This document shows, piece by piece, positions 23,743 through 35,700 of a DNA stretch of 60,000 bases. This DNA comes from Acanthaster planci (lineage: Eukaryota > Echinodermata > Asteroidea > Valvatida > Acanthasteridae), in NCBI RefSeq assembly GCF_001949145.1, contig NW_019091421.1, positions 1,342,206 to 1,402,205 of the forward strand. Direction: 5' to 3'. Position 1 is the stretch's first letter. Every line of letters begins with the position of its first letter. The position numbers were made by a program, and so were the translations under genes. The notes below the pieces were generated by a model. The model saw only the letters and a program-made list of their open reading frames with translations. It searched no databases and was not told the origin of the DNA.

Positions 23743-26700
23743 TTATTTCATGGGGCAACTGCGCTTGGTGTGACCTGGAACAGAGGGTAAAAAAAAAGGA
23801 AACTTTGTGATCAAATCTATGCACGGGGTTAATAACTGCACTTTTTCACACCCAAACATAAACAAATCAAACAGATAATAAGAAATCCGAAATGAAGAGA
23901 AACACGACAGACCCATCAATGTAAAGACTCTGATGGGGACATTTTTGAGAAAAAACTGGAAAATAATCACAGTACAACAGTATTAGAAAAAACCCTACCA
24001 AACATGAAATTGAATCCTCCCAAAAAATAAATATGGAAACAAAACTAACTTGTAGTAAAACGTCCTTGATGCAAGGGCGCTACTACTGCACACAAAGGTG
24101 AATGAAGGACAGAGAATTACCAACGAAGGAATTACAAATTAAACTATTCAAGCTTTTGCTTGAATATGACTCAAACATATTGGACGTCTGTACCTTCTTG
24201 ATTGCAGAGACTACACTTTGGTTTCTTCCTCTTTCTGGTGTCATCTCCACCCCCTCCAAACCCAGAGCTGGCTCCTCCCTTCTTACCAAACCCTCCTCGC
24301 CTGCCATCGCCTGTATTGAAAAAAATGTACAAAAGACTTCCAATGCTCAGATGCTGCTTCAGAGAACAAACAGTAGGAAGATCACTGGCTTGCTCTTGGC
24401 TGCTCGTTTAGTGCAGAAAAAATCTGTGTTTTGCTTTAATAAAGAGAACAAAAACAGCTTTGTTTGGGTCAAAAAAACAACTAGAAACACAAAAAACAAA
24501 TTAAATACAGGTAGCCAGCCAAAATAGAGTGTGATGTTTACTATGTGTGAATGATTTCTCTCAGGTTATGGGAATATCTGAATCACTTCACACTGATATT
24601 TGAAATTTAAACTCACCCCATGTGGGTTGGTGTCTGGCTCCGCCCCCTCTGCTAGCACCAGTGCCCCATCCACTGTTGTTGTTGTTACCGTCAGCCCACT
24701 CAAAGAATTTGCACTGCTTACCCTGCGGTTTGCCACAGCAGTGGAAGTCCCTACCTTTGTTGGGCCCTTCTTTCTGGACTGTACGTCTGAGCGAAACAAA
24801 AAAATAACATTTTTTGAAGTCAGAGTTTTTGTCATTTAAAAGAGAACCCGCCAGTGATGCAAAACGAAGGAGGGACAAGAATCTAATAGCACTTAATATA
24901 AATTAAATTAATTACGATGGAATAATCCAACACCATGAAATGAAAGCCAGAAAAAACTGAGACACATTGGCAAATACTTTTACAAACAGCATATTCTGAG
25001 AATCCCAATTACTTGATTTCTTGCTTTTTTCTCAGTTTTTCCACTTCTTGTATAACAAAGTCTGTATACTTCTTTGACTCACAATACTGCAGCCTGTCCG
25101 CACTGGCACATAACCTCTCCCCAGTTGTTTGTTCTCAGTCCAGACGATGAGTCTTTCCCCGACTCATACCCACTGCTGCCGCTACTCCAGGTGTTTCCGG
25201 TGGAATACTGGGCATTCCAGGAATTCTCTCCAGCTTTCCGGCCCAGGCTGCTCTGGTTACTCGAGGAGTCGTTGGGTGTCGAGTTCTCATCAGCCCACAG
25301 GAAGAAATTGCAGTTTCCACTATTGCACTTATAAAACTGACGTCCTGGGCAAATGATTACAAGATGCGAAGTTGTTGCTGGGGTTTTAGGAAAACTGAAA
25401 ATTAAGTAGGACTTTGGCAGTCGTTGATTTGAAACTCATCTAACATTTTCCCTTTCCGATAAATGCCACTCTGGGCCCTATTTGGTGAAGCAAGCTGCAT
25501 GCTAAATACAAGTCTGGAAACTAGTCACAAAGGAGTTAATGTTTAGTAAGAACTGTCTTAGTAGCAGCATTGTAGTCAAAACCTATGAAGACCATCACAA
25601 GACCCCACCAGACCAACACAAGACCTCCGGTCCAAAGTGAACTGCAACAAAAAGAATAACCCTGTCAGTGTCCACCTTGTTACTTGTGAGTGGTCTTGTG
25701 ATTGTCCCAACTATAACACTGCTCAGCAACTTCTTAAAATTTGTCTGGGAGATCTGGTACCAGACATGACACCATCCATGAGATCTGGGCCAAAGTATTC
25801 TTTTCCAGAAGTAGATCAACTTTGTGGGGCACGTCATAAGATCTACACTGCTTCTGGCCACTTGAAATTGCTATTGTCAAAATGTACAAAGTAATGTATC
25901 CAGCAAGCTGGCTTCTTAATGAACATAAGATTTCAGTCAGTGTTAATGTCCTTTTCTTTGAGATATGTACGATGTACCATTATTGGGGCCTTCCTTCTTG
26001 ACAGTTAGCTTCAAAGCATCATTCCCACAGTCACACACCACTGCGTTGTCACCACTGCCACCGGAACCAGCAAAGAACGACTGCCCGCTAGATAAGGAAA
26101 TACATTCATTACATCCATTTTCTTGGTCTCTAAAAGCTAATTGCAAGTTGTAGTAGGTGATAGGTGAACACACGGGGGGGGGGGGGGCAGCAGTGTCCCT
26201 GTGGTTCACAGGTAATTTTGTAATGTTCTTTGCAAGTGCTTTACTAACAATTAACTCTAATGTTACTTATTTCCCAAGAAAGAACTAAAGAAATGCAGTT
26301 CCAAGTGCTACTGAATACCAGTCAGTCCCCACTGTTTTTTCTCTATTGCACCAATGCCCACAAATGGAAACTAGACAACGATATATCCTGAATTTGTGCA
26401 CTATGAATTGTTAACATCAATATGGTGGAAACACAATTTACAAGCATTTCTTACCCAGCAGGCAACTGATTCAGTGGAGGTCTTGACTGTGGAGCATTTG
26501 AAGAGAAGCCTCTACCGCCTCTTTGATTCGGCCCTCCAAACCCGGCTCCGCCCCCTCCCCTTGCTCCCCCCCCCCTCCTCCAAAGCCCCTCTCACCCATT
26601 CCAGCTCCTCCCCCACTGCCAAACCCCGCCCCTCCAGTCCCAAATGCCCCTCCCCTTCCTCCTCCCCTGTTGTTTCCACCTCCCCCTCCTCTTTGGGCAC

Positions 26701-29700
26701 CACCCCTTCCCCTGTCATTCCTCGCATTTGTTGTTGGCACTGATATTCAGACGAGGGAGAAAAAGGGAGATATGCAAAACAGGTTTTAAAAACTGGGGAA
26801 AATTGTAAAAATTAACTAATGTAAGTGCAGCAATGCCATTTTAAACAATGCATGTCATGCAATGCTTCACCATCGTTTTGCCTGTCCACAAATATGACAC
26901 AAAGAAAAAAAATCTCCGGCCTGACCCCTTCCTGGAAAAATTCTTGGAGTCCGCCCCTGATTGGAACTTATATTCCAAAACTTGTCAACCAGGCTATAAC
27001 GTTTGACTATTTTAAAAGAGGCCGTGACTGATGTCACGGCTTCATTGAACGAACCCTTAAGCTACTGCCTCTCTGCTCAATGACTTTTGTTGGAAAAATG
27101 TTTAATGCTTTAAAAATTGACACACCTTGTGGCTGAGTTGCTGGTCTGAGGTACGCTAGGTTCAGGTCTAGGGCCTCCTTCAACATGGCATCGCATCCTC
27201 CAACACAGCCAGTATACCTTATAAAAACAGAAAACATTCAGCCTCAAAGCAAGAAACAGTTACTCTTCCTTAATACGCTCTATGAGCAGAAACAAGCAGA
27301 GTCATTAAGTGAACACGTTGGGCATGGATTCCAAGGAGAAACAGCTTCTGTGAGCTCCAGCAGATACATTATTCTGTAAGCATGCATAAATTTTTCATCT
27401 AAATATCAATGATTCTTGGCCGAATTTTAAAGGGCTGTTAAGCCAGAAAATGCTGCTAAGCAATTTGCTTCACAGGAGATACATACTGTGTGACATTTTG
27501 GCCAAGAACCTGTCGCTGATAAGCATGAACTTTCTGTGCTTAGCAGATTTGTTACTTTGTGGTTCTACGATATAGGCCCTTTCAGCTGATACTCGGTAAT
27601 GGTTTCGTAAACATGCTAAGAAACCATTTAAAAAATGTGAAGCACAATCCCTCTATTGGCCATGGTGTCTTCAGGCTGATGCCCGGCCAATGCTAGCAAT
27701 AGGATCCATGTTTGTCTTTCATTCATTTTTCTTTATGTATTGCCATTGGAAGAGGAAGGTTTGGGAGTTTACAGTGGCTTGATCTTCAGCATAATGTCCA
27801 GAGACGTAGAGACAGGAATCCGAACTGGATATTCTGTAATGCCAAGGGTAAGCAAAGCCTTCTTCCCTGCTTGATGTAACACTCCAAGACACCACAAACT
27901 TGGAGAGCTAAAGCTCACTGAACAGAAGTTGTTTCCATCGCAGGGCTTCTAGCCAAGCCCACGAGATGAAATCAATGTGAAAGTACGTACTCTGTAGGCA
28001 TCATGGCTGGTACAGATCCTCTCTTGAACTTGAATTGGATTTTCTTGACGGGTCCTGGTTTACACTAAAAAAAATCAAAGCAATTGAGTGGCATCAAAAC
28101 AACTGTAAAACAACGTTTACCTCATAATGGAACTACAACCATTGCTTTGATTCTTTTTCTGAACTCTACTTTTGCCAACCACAGGGAAAGTTCCAAAACA
28201 ACTATAGTTAACTGGAATTTGACTGACTTTACCCCTGATAAATGGATGGTTGGGAATCATTTGGTTAAAACACCTTACTTTTTCTGCCAACTCGACAAAA
28301 CTAAGGTCTGCCCAAGTCCTACTCTCCAAATTTCATCATGGCCGCTGAATCCAGTGTATCCCCAGTCTGGTACCCTGATACTTACAGTCTGGCAGACTTC
28401 GTCAGACACACTGGCCTCCAGGATGGCGGCAGGGAACCAGACTGCAGCTTTGCATGCTGGGTAGCCGGTACAGCTGACCATCCACCCCCCTTCCTTCTTC
28501 TCTTTGAGGACCATGGGCTGGCCGCACCTTGGGCAGGAGCGGATAGGGGTGACAGGAGCCACCTCATTGACTGCAAGGGCATTAAAGATGGGCATGATGA
28601 CACCAATGGAAATGACAGCAATGCTGCCAATCGTAATCACAATGACAAAACAAATGACAGAAATCAGCCAACAAAGACATCGTCATTGGCAATGGTTGCA
28701 ATAAAATGCTATGGCCACTGCAATTGGCTTTAAAGATAAAAATCATAATATGGAAAGGCCAAAAATTTCATGGATGGCAACTGAGCTGCTCTCTTTTCAA
28801 AAACAACGGTGAACAGCATGGTTAAAATACCTCTCCAAATTCCACAGCATTCCCACCAACAAAATACTTTGGTAATTTTGTAACAATACCAAAATGCACA
28901 GTTATCCAATGCTCATTTGACCTGTAGTTAAAAAAATTTTAAGACTCGATCTTACTTTCTGGGATATATGCCTCAGGCTGCTGACCAAAATATCCAGACA
29001 GAGCAACATCCAACATATTAGCCTGCCAAGACAACAACAAAAATGATTGTGACAACATAAGTAAAAACCAGACGAGCTCGGGGGAAACCTGTACATTGAA
29101 AATATCCTGATTGGGTATAACCAGGGCTCAATTTCGTAGCGTTGCTTGAGAGTTACCACAAGGGTTGTACTAACTGTAGCAGAAGATCATGCTGCTTAAG
29201 AATTACTGCACAGCGTGGACGTTCTGATGGTTGCACATGCATAGAGATTTCTCATCTTATGCTACTGATTTAAGCAAGTTTTCTTCCAGGCATAAGCTAG
29301 CCTGTGCTGTGTTTACTGCTTAATGGTCACTGCGAAACACACAGAGATTCTGTTAGTCAAAAAATAGCTGCTTAGCAGGGTGTGCAATAAGACTGGGCTT
29401 AGATTGTGTCATTTAGGAGTTTCTTACGTTAGCAGCTGCTTCAATGAAGACCTGTCGATACTTCTCGATCTGTTCTCGTAGCACTATGTCTGGGTCCTTG
29501 ACACCCTCACAGATCCTACAGGGAAAAAAGAAATGCAGTCACAAACTTCACAAATTATAATCAACAGGCATTTTTTTCAAGCAAAATTGTGTCTGAACTC
29601 TAATAATAGCAAGGTCAGTGTTCTTAAGAGCAGAACAATTCCAATGCTAACATATTCTTTAAACGCGATTTTTTAAAACCCAAATCCCTGTTTTCTTCAC

Positions 29701-32700
29701 GACTTATAGCTGGCCCACAGGATTCACTTTAACTAGAAATCTGCCAATAACTAAAAAATTGTAATCTCTTAATGCAAAAATCTTTATTCTCTGAATATTT
29801 ACATTGATAAAATTTGCCTTAAGATGTTCTTGTTTATTACAATCAATTCTCATTCCAAACGGCAACTCACTTTTTGAGGTCAGCTTCCAGTTCAGCTCTC
29901 AGGTCCGGCTTGGATAGCTCATAGCCCATGCTGTCATAGCCCTCCACCAGCCCCATGCCAAGCTCACCGGGCACAAACTTCCCGTCGGGCCTGACGCCCA
30001 CGTAGAGCCGGGACTTGATGGTCTCGATGTGCTCGGCGTGGGTCGCATCAGTGCCTGAGGTGGCAGAAATCACATCAGGGCGAGTCTGAGCAGTGACTAC
30101 AAAACGGTTTCGACCATCTGGCCAACAGGTTGGAACCAGGCCCCAGGGAATGGTTGCGCTGCTGGCTATCCATAGCCGATTTCATTTATCAGTACGGAGG
30201 GAACCAATCGCATGATAATAATTGTATGAGATGTCATACCCATCAATGGCACGCAAGCTGCAGCCAGCAGTGAAATGTGAGGCAAAGAAATTGAATAAAC
30301 TAGCCACTCACCAATTCCATGTTTCTCCATAAGTGCAATCAGATCGGCTTCAGTCAACAGAGCTGGTGGACTGGTCTCCCCTTCAGCCATCTGTCCAGAA
30401 AAAAAAAGAAAATATGGTCACAAATTTGACAAGTACAAAGATAACCTTAGTAACAGTGTGAAAAAAAGCCTAGGTTTTGCCTTTCAATGTTACAGAGAGG
30501 TAAGGTGTCTTACTTTGGGTTTATATTTTGATGTAAGTTTCTGTATGCTTAGTGCTGCCAGAGAACTTACAAGTACAAATTTTCAGCTGAAGTGCTTTCT
30601 TGGCAACAAGGAAGGAATATGTTACAGGAATATTGTTGGATTCAGTCCAATTCAGAATGGTGCATGTAGAAATTTCAGGGAAGCTTCGGGTGGTTTGTGT
30701 TTTTCAAGACATTGAATTTCAGGACTGTTTGTAGCCACCTATGGGCTCCTTGCCAGAAATGAAAAGAGAGCCTTCTTCAAATGCAGCAGATAAGGACAGA
30801 TCACATGTGTGATCATGTCCTTCAAGTCCAGCCCCATATGTTCCTGGGAGCAGCATGTGTGTATGACCAATTTACGACTGAATGTGCACAGATATGCAGT
30901 GAGCAGAAAGTACCTGAGCCCTGCCTTAATGTTGAATGAGCTACTTTCCTTCCCTCCGAGTAATTTTTCAGGTTCTGACCAGCGGAGTCTCAGCAAGGCT
31001 AAGACTCTACAGACTCACTCAGAGACTGCGAATAAAACTGTCAATGTTGACCCACCTCAATGGCTCTAGGCCGGAAGGTCTGCCCTTGCTCAAACACCGG
31101 TATGACCTTGGCATTCCATTTGTCATAGGGATAGACGTCGAGGTAATTTCTGGCGACAATCATCAGGCCCTGGGCTGAAAACTCTTCACTGGCTATCTTG
31201 ATTTGAACGGTCGTCTCAAATCCTTGGGCGTCCTGGGGAAAAAACAAAGGCAGGAGAGAGATTCCTTTATGGACAAAAGGTGCATTGTAACACAGACCTT
31301 CACGGTATTTTGGCTGAAAACTTTTGGTGGGGGAGATAGCGTACAACTGTCATCAACATATGATGCCTTCAACATGTCGACTACAGCTGCAGTCAATGTC
31401 TGGGTGTGAGCTAATTTGGCCAATCAAGCTGGTGTTTATTTCTAGTTTCCTTGACAGGAAATGACTTAGAATGCCTCTATTCCCCTTGGATGGGATGCAA
31501 ATCCGTAGCAGTTGCTCCCAAGCTAATGCCAGTATCACTCGTACTCCCACCAGGAGAGAGGCAAATACTTTTTGTAGGGGTGATGTGGCTTGCTCAGGGC
31601 CACAACTTGCTGCCAGTAGTGGGAGTCGAACCCCCGACCTTCTGACCACAAGCCACAAATCCAAACCACTTGGGTTAACCACAGAGCGCTAGTTATTACC
31701 AGAGAAAACAACTTGCAGCATGAAAATGTAATACTGGGATTCTGCGTGCTTACCTTGGAACAGCAAGCCAGGAAGTGACGGACAATGAGCTCATAGACTT
31801 TGAAGTCATTGCCCGGCAGGGTGTCAGTGTACTTGGTGGGGTGGATGGGAGGATGGGCGTTGTCTGTCTTGTTACCTTGGCGAGGGGTGGGACCCTCCTG
31901 AAGTATCCCAGCAGCAAATGCTGTTCCGTGAAAATGAGTAATTCTTTAATACTGAAGTTTGAAATAGGGCCTAGAAAATTAGGTTTTCATTGTTCGCTAA
32001 CGGATCTATTATGGGTGTTACAAACTGCATTAGACTAAGATTCTATGAAAATGGAACAGCAAATATGATTGTGTGGGCTTCACAAAGATTAGAACACATG
32101 GCATCGCAATCACACGTGCCTACAAGCCTTGGGAAGTTGAGAATATCTGGCTATTTACTGGTGCAGCCAGCTAACAGCAAATATTTTCAACAGATCTTTT
32201 TTTTTGGGTAAGATCTGAAAGGAGCTACTCACGTCCCCATCTCTGGTCCTGCGTCTGTTCTTGGACTAGTTCACGGAGGTTGAAGTCTTTTGGGAACATG
32301 TTGGTCTCAGTGCGAGGGTAACTGATGAACCTGGAAGAAAAAGAGAAGAGGCTTCTTTTTTTTTTAACTTTCACAGAGTGTTGACTGACTGGGTAGATGA
32401 AACTGGACATTCTAGCGAATTCTGTCCTGACAGCAACGTTCTAAACGGCACGTGGAAAGATGATACAAAAGGGAGGCAGAATATTTTGTCCACACATAGA
32501 AGAGCAGTAAGTTACTAAGAGCAGTATCTGTATTTTAGAACGGCAAAGCCTGCAACGAAAGGTCTGGTTGGTCGACATCAGGATGAGCTGTGAAATGAAT
32601 GGAGGGCTACTTTACCCTTTGGTGTACAGCTTCTCAGCAATCTTCATGGTCTCCTTGGCACCGATGCGCAGCTTACGAGATGATAGCTTCTCAAGTTCCT

Positions 32701-35700
32701 ACAAGAGGGCAAGTATCAAACAGATGAAAGTCGCATTTCTGCTCATTCAGTTTTGCAACGCTGATTTTCTGATTCCCGTTCTTCCCGTCTGAGCGGTTTT
32801 CTGACCATTTTCCACAACGCAGAAATATCTAGACCTGCTAATGAGAACCTGCCCACAAACCCGACGAGAGCACACAGCAAAACTTAGGCAGGGTCCAACT
32901 TCATGAAACTACTCAGCAGTAAAGACGGTTCAGTAAATTTATGTAGCATTATGCTCACCTCTTCCAGAAACCAATTACAAGCAATGTCATCTCATTACAT
33001 TTCGGCTGGTAACCTGTGACTACTTGGTAAAAACTGCTACCAGCCTACTACTGTCATTTCTCTTCATCTACCAAGAGTAAGAAAAGCCCTAATTTTTAGC
33101 TCCACCCACAGGGAGGCCATAAAGGTTGCCAAAAAATCCTCAAATTTTGGTGTTTTGAAACCCCCCCTCCCCGAACAAAAAATTTGGTTCTACATCCGCC
33201 CCTGCTGAGGTCTACCTATTCCACTCACCACTGTGTCCATGGGCAGGGGTCTCCATTTACTCTTGCTTCTGCTGCTGACGTCAGTGACAGTGGCCATGGG
33301 GTCCTCCAGGCAGACTTGCAGCAGTACCTCACAGGCCAGGCGATGGAACAGCCGGTGCCGCTTCCAGTTAAAATCTACCTTGGTGTCATCCACTTCGTGA
33401 GAGACTAAGACAAGTCGAGGGTTTTCCCAGAAATTACCAAAACATCTCTTTGGCCTCCAGTATCAAAATGGGTAATTTTAAAAGCCAGATTTTATAAGGT
33501 GAAATTTGTGAGGACTGCTTCGAAGCTGTGGAGATTGCTTTTCAAAGTCATTTGTTTAAGTCCTGACAATTTTGGCCGTAGATTGATCAGATCAATCTTT
33601 TAAAAACTGACTGCATCTTATAGCTAGGCTCCATCATATCAATCCGAATCAAGCAAGGTGTTATATTCCACGGGAATATGTTGGATGCTCACTACGGCGG
33701 ACACAATTAATCCCCTTTTACCTTTGATCTTGTAGAACATCTCTGGTATGAAGGCTTCCACTTGTTTGTACCTCTCCACCACAAACCCCAGGGTGGGGAA
33801 CTGGCAGCTGCCAAAGCTGATCAACTGGCCGTCCAGGATGCCGGGAAACACCTTGCAGAGGCGCAAGGTCTGGAAGCGGGTGAACGCCGCACCTGTTGAT
33901 GAGATAACAGGTGGAGAGAGTCCTTAGCACTAACCCTGATCTGTTGGGTCCAAAGATGGCTAAAAACCTAGTCCAGACAAGTTCCATTCTCAGTGTCCAG
34001 GCAAAGTGAAGACTGAGACCTGTCTGTGCTAATTCAACCCCCTTCCCCTGGGGTAAGATTGGGGGGGATGAGCTGAAATTCACGAAACATTCAGCATAGG
34101 GACTGTAACAGTGACAACAAAACGCTGTGACCTTTAAGGGCTTTTAACAGATAACAAGATGCAAGGTTTTTCGTGCAAAATATTAAAGGTGGCAAAACCT
34201 GCATGATAAAACCTCTAAAAATCCACAATTTGAGGGTCCAAAAATCTTAAAAATTTAGAAACAACTGGGAGAAATCACAAACCTGCTTCACTTGGAATTT
34301 CAACAGTTATAAAGACAGGACACTGTCAGTAAATATAATAGGCTCGTCTCTAGGAGAGCGCGTTTCATCTTTCCTAATCCTAACTCAGGAGGCAGATTGA
34401 TGTATATCTGACGAGTGTTTGTGCACATCATGCTGTAAGCTGGCGTACACACAGGCACAAGAATCAACTCAGTAAAGACATGTCCGTCCTTAATTTTTTA
34501 GACATTGCAATTAATCCTAGTGCAATAATCTTCAGGGGTATGACAAACTAAAGGCAGCACCTATTTTACGGAGGGTGTAGACGACAAATGAGTACCTATT
34601 CTTAGGTCCAGCTCTTGTCGGACATCAACGGCTTTTGACACTCTCTCATCTGGTCGACCAAGGTTCCTACAAGCATTGGCGACGGACCTATCCAGACACA
34701 CATCAATGTGAATCAAGTAAAACAGTCTACCAAACAGACAGAAATAAGACAAGCCAGGAAGTCACACAAATTATGAAATGAAACGGTTAGCAGGTAAGGA
34801 CCAATCCAATGGCCAGGATTAGAATCCTTTTGTACCACTGCCTAATCATGCACTGTTGCAGGTCATACGCACATCTTAAATGCCTCTCAAACCAAGACAG
34901 CGTTGTGAATTGCCAAAATGTGGGCGCCTTGAGGATTATGAGCACATGCAGCCAATGAAACATTTTTGCACGGCTGCACAGACTGGTTTACTGCGCGAAC
35001 GAGGGCTCCCACAGAGCACTGAAAAACCGTGCAGTGAATTAGTCAAATAAACGTTTGCACTCACTGTGGTGTGATCTCGGAAAATCTAGCTCTGTATACA
35101 TCCAGTCGTGGTTTCACTGCAAAAGTTTATAAAAACAGATGATAATTATCAAAACTGACTCTTCAACAGGGACAAGAATATGTCCAACAAAGGCACCCCA
35201 CCTGTGTTGTATAACAAACACTGAGAAAATACCCATTCCTCAGATTTTATGATTTTTTTTGGAGGAAAAAGGGGTAAGCTTGAACACTTTTGGAAACTAA
35301 GATGGAGCTAAGAGGGTTTTAAAAATGCTTTGACATTGTTTGATCAAACAGCAATGTTTGGTTTACTTTTCAAAGTTTTATGTCACAGTGTCTTCCTGTC
35401 ATTAGAATTTTCAAAATTTTTTTGAAGACTGTCCCAATATAAAATCAGGTGAGTTGTTCATTTCCTTAGGGACTTACACATACCTGATTTGCAGACATCG
35501 ACAATTTCACAGCCAATGTTCTCCCCTTCCCTGTCTCCATCCGTCCAGATGATGAGGACATCATGCTGTCTGGCCTCACGTTCTAACGTCCTCTGAAAAA
35601 AAGAAATCCACAATCATATTACGCATGTGAAACTCAAAGACATCAAACTGTCCGGTCTATCCGGATAACTGCCTACCACTGGCCCCTGTTCCTAACATAA

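Noticed and set aside
26471-26789. Pro-rich plus-strand frame and alternative Gly-rich minus frames
   Set aside because: Shadows of TOP3A exon 20; the phase of exons 19 and 21 decides the real frames.
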